Origin: a virus | Reading direction: 5' to 3' (one strand) | DNA length: 41,813 nt | IMG/VR virus record: IMGVR_UViG_3300036895_000036 | Span: 1-41,813 of that record | In this document: one piece after another, positions 32,719 through 38,767 of the stretch | How the letters are laid out: each line of letters opens with the position of its first letter | How positions within the stretch are numbered: position 1 is the stretch's first letter | The notes under the pieces: model-generated | What the model saw: the letters and a program-made list of their open reading frames with translations, nothing else | Database searches by the model: none | What the model was told of the DNA's origin: nothing | Program-made: the position numbers and the translations under genes

Positions 32719-34125
32719 TCATACAAACGTCACTTTCTTATACATTGTTTTCCAGTAGTCTTTCACTTGTTCAACTTGATAACTGAAATGGGTTGTGTTC
32801 TTTTCTATCGACAACACTCGGCGATTTAACCGTAGTCCACTAATAACTCCACTACCTTCACCCGCAAACGGATCAAGGACTGTTTGCCCCTCGGTGCTGA
32901 CGGCTTCGTATAGATACTTCCATATATGAAACGGTTTCGCAAATTGATTTGACACCCGCTCGGCGTCATTAGAACAAACCTCCCAGTTTAATGCCACAGG
33001 TTTAGGTAGTTGTGCTTTGCCTTTACGACACACCATAGCAATCTCTGTTGCTTTTGTGATGTTGATGTGTGCCATTTGGTTTAAGGCTTGGGGTTTACAC
33101 CAGACTAAAGGCCAACGTTGTACACGAAAGCCAGCGGATTCAGCGAGGGTGTAGAGGTATTGCCACTGCATTTGGTCGCACCAGTGGATGAAATAGCCGC
33201 CGTCACGGAGGACACGATAGAACGGAGCCATCATGGTTGAAAGTAGGTTTATGTTCTCGTCGACTTCGTGTTCGTCTTTAACGCGTGAGATGTCGTTAAA
33301 ACGTGTTTTGGATTGGTCAAGAACGTCAAGATCAATCGCGAATGGTGGGTCGGTGATGATGTGGTCGACGCTGTCTGCGGGCCATTCTGCGAGAACTTCG
33401 CGGCAATCTCCACAGAAAAGACTATGAGATAAGTCGATTTGGTGGTCGATGACGTCGCCGCCAGAGAGTTCGTCGTCGGCGAATAGTGATACAGTGGCGG
33501 CGTCGGGTGTAGGTAAAGGAGTGGCAACGCTAACCATACCTGTGCGACGTGCTTGCTCTGCAATGGCTTTGTCTTCGAGGATGCGGTAGTAAACCCTTAA
33601 AGCGTCAGTTATGGAAGTGCAATCGTTGTATTTTTCATCCACGATTAACGGAGCAAGGGTAAGGCAGTTAGTTACATACACACGAGAATACCCGCCCAAC
33701 AGCTCTCCCGTCATTTCTTGCGTCCATTCAGTGCGGTTAATCGCAGCTTCGCGGCTACGGGTGGTGTGAACTGCACAGACAGATTTTATAGTTTCACGCC
33801 AGGTTAGGTCAAGCCGACGTAGGTTGGTTTCGAGTTCAACTTCAAAGTATTCAGCGGGGCTTAAAGCGTCCCGACGGTAGACAGGGATAAGGTTATACTT
33901 CTCTGGATTAGCTTTTCGTAACCGCAGCCACGATGTAAACCGACACCAACCATCAACAAGAGTGTTTGTTTGGTCTAAAAGAATGGGTTGAAGAAGGCCG
34001 TAACGTTCGATGGAACTACAAAGCTGTTCAAGGTGAGATTCGATGTCAGGCCGAGAGGCACTAGTGCCATCACGGACGCGGTGTTCGATGTTTATTTGTT
34101 CAACGGGGAATAATTCTTGGGACAT
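32719..34125 (-). CDS. ParB-like domain fused to a DNA methyltransferase
   Basis: A 468-aa protein. The start at ATG 34125 (MSQELFPVEQ) is preferred over 34152, which would include the dyad in the coding region. Residues about 1-190 resemble the ParB/sulfiredoxin-fold N-terminal region: LCSSIERYGLLQPI, VDGWCRFTSWL, and a helix-turn-helix-like TGELLGGYSRVYV. The C-terminal half is an adenine- or N4-cytosine-type methyltransferase with DPPF near residue 260 and the SAM motif DPFAGEGS near 418. Such fusions are known in phages and mobile elements, and may protect phage DNA or regulate it. Dyad copy 6 lies 3 bp before the start, so this gene may be part of the regulon. Confidence 0.88.
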   Translation of the reverse strand: MSQELFPVEQINIEHRVRDGTSASRPDIESHLEQLCSSIERYGLLQPILLDQTNTLVDGWCRFTSWLRLRKANPEKYNLIPVYRRDALSPAEYFEVELETNLRRLDLTWRETIKSVCAVHTTRSREAAINRTEWTQEMTGELLGGYSRVYVTNCLTLAPLIVDEKYNDCTSITDALRVYYRILEDKAIAEQARRTGMVSVATPLPTPDAATVSLFADDELSGGDVIDHQIDLSHSLFCGDCREVLAEWPADSVDHIITDPPFAIDLDVLDQSKTRFNDISRVKDEHEVDENINLLSTMMAPFYRVLRDGGYFIHWCDQMQWQYLYTLAESAGFRVQRWPLVWCKPQALNQMAHINITKATEIAMVCRKGKAQLPKPVALNWEVCSNDAERVSNQFAKPFHIWKYLYEAVSTEGQTVLDPFAGEGSGVISGLRLNRRVLSIEKNTTHFSYQVEQVKDYWKTMYKKVTFV

Positions 34126-34128
34126 ATA

Positions 34129-34153
34129 GTTGGGGTCATTAAATGACCTCAAC
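34129..34153 (-). promoter_or_regulatory. 25-bp dyad element, copy 6 (before ParB-methyltransferase)
   Basis: Core GTCATTAAATGAC at 34135-34147 (plus strand) with GT at 34129 and AC at 34152. The symmetry reaches 25 bp with a single mismatched pair. It ends 3 bp before the ATG at 34125, and its upstream arm overlaps a strong hairpin. Confidence 0.85.
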
Positions 34154-34176
34154 GGAGGGGTTAGCCCCCGTTGAGG
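34147..34176 (-). terminator. Strong hairpin, likely terminator or attenuator
   Basis: The arms CCTCAACGG-(A)-GGGG and CCCCCGTTGAGG pair over 12 bp with a short bulge and a TTAG/CTAA loop, 14 bp after the stop of the upstream minus gene. There is no plain T-run, but TCATTT follows. The arm next to the ParB-methyltransferase gene shares CCTCAAC with dyad copy 6, so the two folds exclude each other. Confidence 0.65.
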
Positions 34177-34189
34177 ACAATGTTAGTGG

Positions 34190-34687
34190 TTAGACGACGA
34201 AGCGAACAATCTTGTTAGATTCGTCTGGGTAGTCTTCGTTGCCCTTTTGCACTTTGACCTTTGCGCGGACAATCTTTCCCTCGTATCGGCCGAGGGGGAA
34301 GAACGCACCGATTTCACCACATCCGTCTTTCTCGAAGTTCGCGAGAGCACGGTTGATAGATGAGATGGTGTAGTCAGGGGTTGGCGTAATGCTGATGGTG
34401 TGGAACAACGGAAAGCCGGGGGCGATAGGTTCACCAGTGATGCTGGTGCGGTCGTCCGTGGTTTTCAGTTGTATTTTGATCACGTCGCCCGTGTCTTTGC
34501 TGTTGCGCTTTTGTTCGACTTTCACAACCGCGAGAGCATATTCGTCCGGCGGGAGCAACGGCATTGCGGTGGAGGTGTCGGTTTGGTCGTTCATCAGGAT
34601 GGGGTTGATGTCACCTGTGTCTGATTGACTTTGTTGATTAGTCTCGTTAGACTGCGTTTCCTCTGCTGTTTGCTTTTCTTTCTTCAT
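34190..34687 (-). CDS. Putative ssDNA-binding protein (DUF669-like)
   Basis: A 165-aa protein from ATG 34687; the longer frame begins at a TTG at 34756 within a structured region. A Lys/Glu/Gln-rich disordered start (about 45 residues) precedes a beta-rich domain with EYALAVVKVEQKRNSKDTGD, a LKTTDDRTSITGEP strand, and an ending GRYEGKIVRAKVKV. This plan resembles phage OB-fold or DUF669 ssDNA-binding proteins, and the neighbours (Sak4-like ATPase, RecB-like nuclease) support such a role in replication and recombination. Confidence 0.65.
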   Translation of the reverse strand: MKKEKQTAEETQSNETNQQSQSDTGDINPILMNDQTDTSTAMPLLPPDEYALAVVKVEQKRNSKDTGDVIKIQLKTTDDRTSITGEPIAPGFPLFHTISITPTPDYTISSINRALANFEKDGCGEIGAFFPLGRYEGKIVRAKVKVQKGNEDYPDESNKIVRFVV

Positions 34688-34925
34688 ACTAGTTGTATTT
34701 CTGTTGTTTGTTAAAAAGCGGTGAAGCGTCGCCGCTAACGTTGGACAGATGTCCAAAGGTTAAAGGCTGCCTACTAGAAGCCGGTCGAACATATTAAACA
34801 CTACTTGTGTAGGCTAAGACTGGTCCTTAGATGTGTTAAGCGCGTAAGCCACACTAAGAGTATCCAGTGCCGTATATTATACGTGCTCATGTTGCCTTGT
34901 CCCGTTCAGCAGCCAAATCATATTA
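34688..34925 (-). ncRNA. 238-bp structured noncoding region, candidate small RNA or leader
   Basis: No convincing gene fills this space between the ATPase and ssDNA-binding genes; the best frame is a 29-aa ORF at 34801-34890. Read on the minus strand there is a TATAAT (34876-34881) without a clear -35, then a 9-bp stem with one bulged base (34826-34858), a palindrome TTGGACAGATGTCCAA (34741-34756), and finally a GC-rich hairpin with five Ts at 34713-34735. Promoter-like box, stems and terminator in this order fit a small RNA or a long attenuated leader. This is a prediction. Confidence 0.35.
34713..34735 (-). terminator. Intrinsic terminator candidate before ssDNA-binding gene
   Basis: On the minus strand GCGGCG and CACCGC form a stem with one mismatch around a 6-base loop, followed by TTTTT (34717-34713). 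It is 26 bp upstream of the ATG at 34687, so it could attenuate transcription of that gene or end a short RNA. Confidence 0.5.
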
Positions 34926-35663
34926 TTACTTCTTAAGGAATTTCTCCACCGCTTCGTAAGAGGCTTCAAGTGTGTTACCACAAAGGATGGAGTTTTTGAG
35001 TTGACTAACGGCAGTAGGATGCGTAGTGACGACGGCTTTTAGCCCGCGTGTTCCGCCTTGATCAACAAGCGTGCAGCGCCAGATGTCACTGAAGTAGTAA
35101 CCAAAATAAGCACTAATGCCGGTGCTTATAGAGGGAACGTATGCTTCGATTGCGCCCTTTTTGTCGTATTCGATTTTTTCGTGGCAGTTGACGATTACGG
35201 TTTTACCAGAGGCTTTACATTCAGATAGGAAAGCGTGAAGCTCACGCTTGTAAGGAGCCCAGTTAAAACCTTCGAGTTCTTTGAGACCTTGCACGCGGCA
35301 GCTATGGGCGTAGAGTGCTTGGTCACACCAAGTGAGGGTGTCAAGGCCGATGGTTTGGATTGAGGGGTCTTTTATCGCAGCACGGGCGAGGGCGCGTAGT
35401 CGATCCCAACCAAATTTGAGGTCAACAAGGTCGCCTTTGTGGTGCTCGCCTTCGTCGTCTTCGTATTGAGAGATGGTGTCATACTTAAAAGGCTTGAACT
35501 TGTTGATGCTTTTTAAGTAACGGACGGGGCCGGCAAGGTTACGGTCGCAGTTAAGGATATACAACCCAGGGAACTGCATCATTAAGGTAGTTTTGCCACC
35601 ACCGGGAGGTCCCATAAGGAGGATTGATAACGCTTCGGTTAGATTTTGGTCTGAGGTTTTCAT
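34926..35663 (-). CDS. Sak4-like RecA-fold ATPase
   Basis: A 245-aa protein with a Walker A loop, GPPGGGKTT, at residues 18-26, a Walker B strand ending in IGLDTLTW near residue 105, and a later VIVNCHEK segment like the sensor of RecA-core proteins. The size and lack of extra domains fit the phage Sak4 group, which assists ssDNA annealing or recombination with an SSB. The gene lies beside a RecB/Cas4-like nuclease and an ssDNA-binding candidate. The start has AAGGAA upstream and is 1 bp after the previous stop. Confidence 0.8.
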   Translation of the reverse strand: MKTSDQNLTEALSILLMGPPGGGKTTLMMQFPGLYILNCDRNLAGPVRYLKSINKFKPFKYDTISQYEDDEGEHHKGDLVDLKFGWDRLRALARAAIKDPSIQTIGLDTLTWCDQALYAHSCRVQGLKELEGFNWAPYKRELHAFLSECKASGKTVIVNCHEKIEYDKKGAIEAYVPSISTGISAYFGYYFSDIWRCTLVDQGGTRGLKAVVTTHPTAVSQLKNSILCGNTLEASYEAVEKFLKK

Positions 35664-35664
35664 G

Positions 35665-36063
35665 TTATTCCTTGTCGATACATTGGAGTTTTAGACGTTT
35701 TTCTGTGTGTTCAGGGACGTAAGTTGAAGGAACAACTACTAGTTCTTCAACTAATTTACAGTTTGGGGGCGGCTCCCCTGCCCAACAACGGAAAGAAAGA
35801 CCGTCTATGGTTGTGGTGTAGTCAATGACTTTATCTCGGTATGTTTTCTCCCATTTACCTGCTTTGACTATCGCCATAACTTTTACGATTTTGTCGTGAG
35901 GTAAGTGGTTGAATTCGAGGCTACAACCTGTGTATATTTCAGCTTCTATACTTTCGGCGTCTAATTCTTCTGCGTGTGTTTGCAACCAAATAACACACTT
36001 AACAAACTTACCCCTCCGATTGTTTTCGTCTTTGATTTCTTGTTCTAGTATTTCTTTTATCAT
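35665..36063 (-). CDS. Hypothetical protein in recombination cluster
   Basis: A 132-aa protein with a helical charged N-terminus (EILEQEIKDENNRRGKF), an alpha/beta middle and the segment FRCWAGEPPPNCKLVEEL. No known domain is seen. It sits 5 bp after the nuclease gene and 1 bp before the Sak4-like gene, so it is likely cotranscribed with them. An accessory role in recombination is possible but only inferred. Confidence 0.6.
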   Translation of the reverse strand: MIKEILEQEIKDENNRRGKFVKCVIWLQTHAEELDAESIEAEIYTGCSLEFNHLPHDKIVKVMAIVKAGKWEKTYRDKVIDYTTTIDGLSFRCWAGEPPPNCKLVEELVVVPSTYVPEHTEKRLKLQCIDKE

Positions 36064-36068
36064 AGTTT

Positions 36069-37052
36069 TTACTTTCTATATAATGGTGACCATTTGTTAT
36101 CTTCAAACGCATTTGATGCTAACGCTGTCTCACGGCTGCGTTCAGGCAGTGAACAGACATTGAAAAACTCACACATACCATATTTGCCGCGGCAATGGTA
36201 GTGATGACGGGGAAAGATATTCCGGTCGTAGTGCCATAAAAACGTCTCAACTTGGTGGAGCATGTTTTCAAACCATTCTTCGAGTTGACCGGCAGGTTCT
36301 TTGGTGAAGAAACGTTGGCTTTCAAATGTGAGGGGAATAGCTGCGCCGGGTTTGCCACTCTTAGTAGGAGGTGCTATAACCTTACCAAGCACTTCGTCGA
36401 AGATAGCGTTTTGGATGCTTTCTCGCACCGCAATGGCGTCGTAGACATAGCCGACAGGTTCAATACCAGTAGATTCACGCAGCGCCCAACAGTAGCCTTT
36501 AAGTTGTTCCGACATTTGAGCTTCGTTCCAAGTGGTTTCACCAAGCATAGAGGTGGTTTTGTAGTCACGGACGAACACTCCTTCGGGAAATTTTACAACG
36601 CGGTCTATGCGGCCGATGTATATTATTCGACGACCGCGGACGATTTCGGGTATTTCGATAGCAAAAGGTTGTTCAACCATAGGCCAACCATACTTTGGGT
36701 GTGGAAGGATAGTGCTTTTATCCGCCGCAACCATAGGGTCGGTATTATACCCTTTGATTACTTTCACAGCATTCTCGAAATTACGATAGCCTTCATTTTC
36801 ACACGGAGTGGACATGAAGTGATGTTCGAGAATACGCACCTGCTTGCCTTCGTCGACTTCGTGGACGTAGAAGTGCTTGCGGTTACGGAAAGCAAGAGCG
36901 GCGTGAATGTGGCGGCCGAAGCGTAAGGCTGCGCCTTCACCGGCGGTTCGACGGTTGTCGATGAAAGAGGTTTTACCTTTCCACGGACAGGTGGTGATTT
37001 GTTCTATAAGGCCGTTGTCGACCAAGAAACAGTTGTCAATGAAGCGGGTCAT
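36069..37052 (-). CDS. PD-(D/E)XK nuclease, RecB/Cas4-like with cysteine cluster
   Basis: A 327-aa protein. The catalytic region has a Gly-x-x-Asp strand (GRIDRVV, near residue 150) and DYKTTS (near 165), the usual PD-(D/E)XK order, followed by EQLKGYCWAL, as in RecB-family motifs. One Cys in TTCPWK (residue 22) and the C-terminal series HCRGKYGMCEFFNVC (around 286-302) are placed like the Fe-S cluster ligands of Cas4 and AddB. It probably acts as a 5'-3' exonuclease in phage recombination. The start has GAGGAA upstream. Confidence 0.85.
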   Translation of the reverse strand: MTRFIDNCFLVDNGLIEQITTCPWKGKTSFIDNRRTAGEGAALRFGRHIHAALAFRNRKHFYVHEVDEGKQVRILEHHFMSTPCENEGYRNFENAVKVIKGYNTDPMVAADKSTILPHPKYGWPMVEQPFAIEIPEIVRGRRIIYIGRIDRVVKFPEGVFVRDYKTTSMLGETTWNEAQMSEQLKGYCWALRESTGIEPVGYVYDAIAVRESIQNAIFDEVLGKVIAPPTKSGKPGAAIPLTFESQRFFTKEPAGQLEEWFENMLHQVETFLWHYDRNIFPRHHYHCRGKYGMCEFFNVCSLPERSRETALASNAFEDNKWSPLYRK

Positions 37053-37345
37053 ACGGGTTCCTCACTTTCCTCATCCCCCGCCAACAAATCCCCCAACAAC
37101 TTCGCCTTTTGCGTCGGCGTAGCGTCCGCAGATTTGCGCGAGGTGCGTTGTGGTTTATTCTCTGCTGATAGCTGCTGTGACGTTCTCCGCTCCCTTATGA
37201 ACTTTACGAACTCGTGGAGCTGTTCGTCCGTCATTTCTTCCACTGGTGTTTGAGTTAGTGCACTCCTCGCTGCATCCGCATTTAGTAAGGATGTAATTGA
37301 TGAGGGTGTCACGATCGGCAATGGTGTAGTTGTTTGTTCTGACAT
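37049..37345 (-). CDS. Small hypothetical protein, overlaps upstream gene
   Basis: A 98-aa protein with a Thr/Ser/Pro-rich start, a helix around TPVEEMTDEQLHEFVKFIRERR, and an acidic end (LLAGDEESEEPV). Its first 191 bp overlap the gene at 37155-37511 in another frame. Its stop overlaps the nuclease start by 4 bp. Either the two genes truly overlap or a frameshift joins them. Function unknown. Confidence 0.55.
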   Translation of the reverse strand: MSEQTTTPLPIVTPSSITSLLNADAARSALTQTPVEEMTDEQLHEFVKFIRERRTSQQLSAENKPQRTSRKSADATPTQKAKLLGDLLAGDEESEEPV

Positions 37346-37511
37346 AATCTGCTAGGTGTTTAAGGAATAATGCTTGTGCGATTTGGATGCCACCATGTTC
37401 GAGTAGAACAAGGCGAATGGTGTTGACGTCGTCCGCAGGCGCGTCGAGGTTTAGGCGGATTGTTTGGCCGTCGTAGGAACGATAAGGGTTTATGTATGTG
37501 GGGTTTTTCAT
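37155..37511 (-). CDS. Hypothetical protein, 3' half overlaps next gene
   Basis: A 118-aa frame. Residues 1-80 look like a real alpha/beta protein (IRLNLDAPADDVNTIRLVLL, ADRDTLINYILTKCG), while the last about 35 residues, rich in Asn, Arg and Gly, look less protein-like and lie where the other frame is better. Its start overlaps the upstream stop by 4 bp. It may end by a frameshift into the 37049-37345 frame. No family is recognised. Confidence 0.55.
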   Translation of the reverse strand: MKNPTYINPYRSYDGQTIRLNLDAPADDVNTIRLVLLEHGGIQIAQALFLKHLADYVRTNNYTIADRDTLINYILTKCGCSEECTNSNTSGRNDGRTAPRVRKVHKGAENVTAAISRE

Positions 37512-38041
37512 AGGATGGTGTAAGTATCTCCGTCTTTAGTAACGGAGATGTCATATTTCTGTTCGAGGGATTTGATGTCGAACGTGGTTTGAATGGTTGA
37601 CGGCTGTAAGAGGAGTTGATGGTGATGAAGAACAACTACTGCGTGGATTAGTTCCTCAGAAGGGTTGACAAGGTTGATCTTTGCAAGGTCTTCGATGTCA
37701 TGGTCGACGTCCTGCGCCCGCATGACCTTATTTGGAGGAGTGAGTTTCCGCACAAGGTCGTAAGGGCCACAGACAACCTTGCCGGGCTGTGCGTTGGTGG
37801 AGACCACGACCTCGTCGCAGATTTGGATGAACTTCGCCATGTCCCAGTCGATTGGCCATTGGTTGTTACGGAGGGATTTTATAGCTATACGGATACGGGT
37901 GCTAAGGGTCTCCGTAGAGGCGACAGGTGGTTGTGGGGTAAAGACTGAGAGTTGTGGCCAACGCTCGGTGAGTTCGCGGAGGTAACGTTCGTAGAGACGA
38001 AAGTGCCGCTCGGTTTGGAGGTAAGGGAGGGAGTTATTCAT
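37508..38041 (-). CDS. Hypothetical early-arm protein (177 aa)
   Basis: A 177-aa protein with a helical start (FRLYERYLRELTERWPQL), a region DWDMAKFIQICDEVV in the middle, and a C-terminal beta part ending DGDTYTIL. No catalytic motif, membrane segment or signal is present. It overlaps the stop of the small upstream gene by 8 bp. Function unknown. Confidence 0.65.
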   Translation of the reverse strand: MNNSLPYLQTERHFRLYERYLRELTERWPQLSVFTPQPPVASTETLSTRIRIAIKSLRNNQWPIDWDMAKFIQICDEVVVSTNAQPGKVVCGPYDLVRKLTPPNKVMRAQDVDHDIEDLAKINLVNPSEELIHAVVVLHHHQLLLQPSTIQTTFDIKSLEQKYDISVTKDGDTYTIL

Positions 38042-38174
38042 GTTCGTTATTTTTAATAGAAAGGTTTATTTCTATGTTACGTAGTATACGACGGATTTGT
38101 TCAAGCCGATGTAATAGCTCGAAGAAGGCGCAAACAGGTATACCAACTTCAAATATAGTCCATAATGTTTTCAT
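38034..38174 (-). CDS. 46-aa small protein
   Basis: A short gene with ATG 38174 inside the previous stop (ATGA) and TAA 38036-38034 overlapping the next start. It begins MKTLWTIFEVGIPVCAFFEL, a hydrophobic stretch, then a charged helix (HRLEQIRRILRNIEINL). This could be a membrane-anchored or small amphipathic helper protein. It is shorter than most annotation cutoffs but is bracketed by overlapping real genes. Confidence 0.55.
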   Translation of the reverse strand: MKTLWTIFEVGIPVCAFFELLHRLEQIRRILRNIEINLSIKNNEHE

Positions 38175-38353
38175 TTTCTGTGTGTATACTCCTTTCTGAT
38201 TTGTGCCTCTTGTATTGCAAGCATGTCTTTCAACTTCGCAATGTCGAGTGCGTAACCGTCGTCAGGGTCGACGTCGGCGGTGAGTTCAAAACGGACACTT
38301 TCATAGTTGCCGACGTTGATTGTGCGGCCTAGAGTGATTTGAGTGATTTTCAT
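38171..38353 (-). CDS. 60-aa hypothetical protein
   Basis: A 60-aa protein with a beta-type first half (ITLGRTINVGNYESVRFELT) and a helical second half (ALDIAKLKDMLAIQEAQI). The style is that of small conserved proteins in phage replication arms. A clear AAAGGAAA precedes its ATG, and TAATG joins it to the upstream gene. Function unknown. Confidence 0.6.
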   Translation of the reverse strand: MKITQITLGRTINVGNYESVRFELTADVDPDDGYALDIAKLKDMLAIQEAQIRKEYTHRK

Positions 38354-38517
38354 TATGGTTTCCTTTCGTCGTCCACAGTTATGACCTTAATTTGACAACA
38401 ACGAAGAACACATATTTCGTCAACGTTTATCCACAAAACCTTGCCGTCGGCGCTTATACGCACTTCGACAACTTTGGGAGACGTTATATCTAACATACTA
38501 ACTTTTTCAATTTTCAT
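38353..38517 (-). CDS. 54-aa small protein, first gene after dyad copy 7
   Basis: A short gene with ATG 38517 and TAA at 38355-38353, which overlaps the next ATG by one base. It encodes a beta-rich protein (VVEVRISADGKVLWINVDE) with three closely spaced Cys residues near residue 40 (ICVLRCC). It starts 8 bp after dyad copy 7. The Cys group might bind a metal. No family is recognised. Confidence 0.55.
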   Translation of the reverse strand: MKIEKVSMLDITSPKVVEVRISADGKVLWINVDEICVLRCCQIKVITVDDERKP

Positions 38518-38525
38518 ATTTTTCT

Positions 38526-38550
38526 GTTCATGTCATTTAATGACGCCAAC
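38526..38550 (-). promoter_or_regulatory. 25-bp dyad element, copy 7
   Basis: Core GTCATTTAATGAC at 38532-38544 (plus strand) with GT at 38526 and AC at 38549. Read on the minus strand, the next gene start (38517) is 8 bp away. It is preceded by about 50 bp without a gene. Confidence 0.85.
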
Positions 38551-38603
38551 GGATTAAAAAATCTAGAGTTATTTGAGTTATACGTGGACGATATAGCTCT
38601 TGA

Positions 38604-38750
38604 TTAGTAAAAGACCACGGGGGCTAACCACCAATACGATGTCACTCCGTCGAAGCAGGTAATACGGTAAAGATGGATGCCACGAAAAGGTTGCACATCA
38701 ACACTCCGGTTACTTTCCGTCATCTGGATAGTTGTTAGGCTCCAGTCCAT
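38604..38750 (-). CDS. 48-aa small protein within an inverted repeat
   Basis: ATG 38750, with a second in-frame ATG at 38723, and TAA at 38606-38604. The C-terminal part, GIHLYRITCFDGVTSYWWLA, is aromatic and looks like a real folded segment. There is no Shine-Dalgarno sequence. A 13-bp perfect inverted repeat has one arm touching the start codon and one arm inside the gene, so folding would hide the start. Function unknown. Confidence 0.4.
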   Translation of the reverse strand: MDWSLTTIQMTESNRSVDVQPFRGIHLYRITCFDGVTSYWWLAPVVFY

Positions 38751-38762
38751 GTTGATGTGCAA
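38691..38762 (-). repeat. Perfect 13-bp inverted repeat around a start codon
   Basis: TTGCACATCAACA (38691-38703) and TGTTGATGTGCAA (38750-38762) are exact reverse complements, separated by 46 bp. On the minus strand the upstream arm lies 5 bp after the stop of the previous gene and ends at the A of the ATG at 38750; CCTTTT follows the second arm. It may serve as a terminator-like or translation-control stem. Confidence 0.7.
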
Positions 38763-38767
38763 GGTGT

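Noticed and set aside
34690-34756. Longer ssDNA-binding protein from a TTG at 34756
   Set aside because: The extension runs through the terminator-like hairpin and a palindrome, and the ATG at 34687 gives a normal protein start.
34757-34925. Possible tRNA in the structured gap
   Set aside because: A GTTCGA stretch is present on the minus strand, but no matching acceptor, D and anticodon arms could be placed around it.
36252-36926. 224-aa plus-strand open frame
   Set aside because: Antisense to the RecB/Cas4-like nuclease, whose motifs are clear.
1295-38550. Dyad repeats as a CRISPR array or transposon ends
   Set aside because: Copies are 4-8 kb apart with no spacers, no cas genes and no transposase; they mark gene starts.
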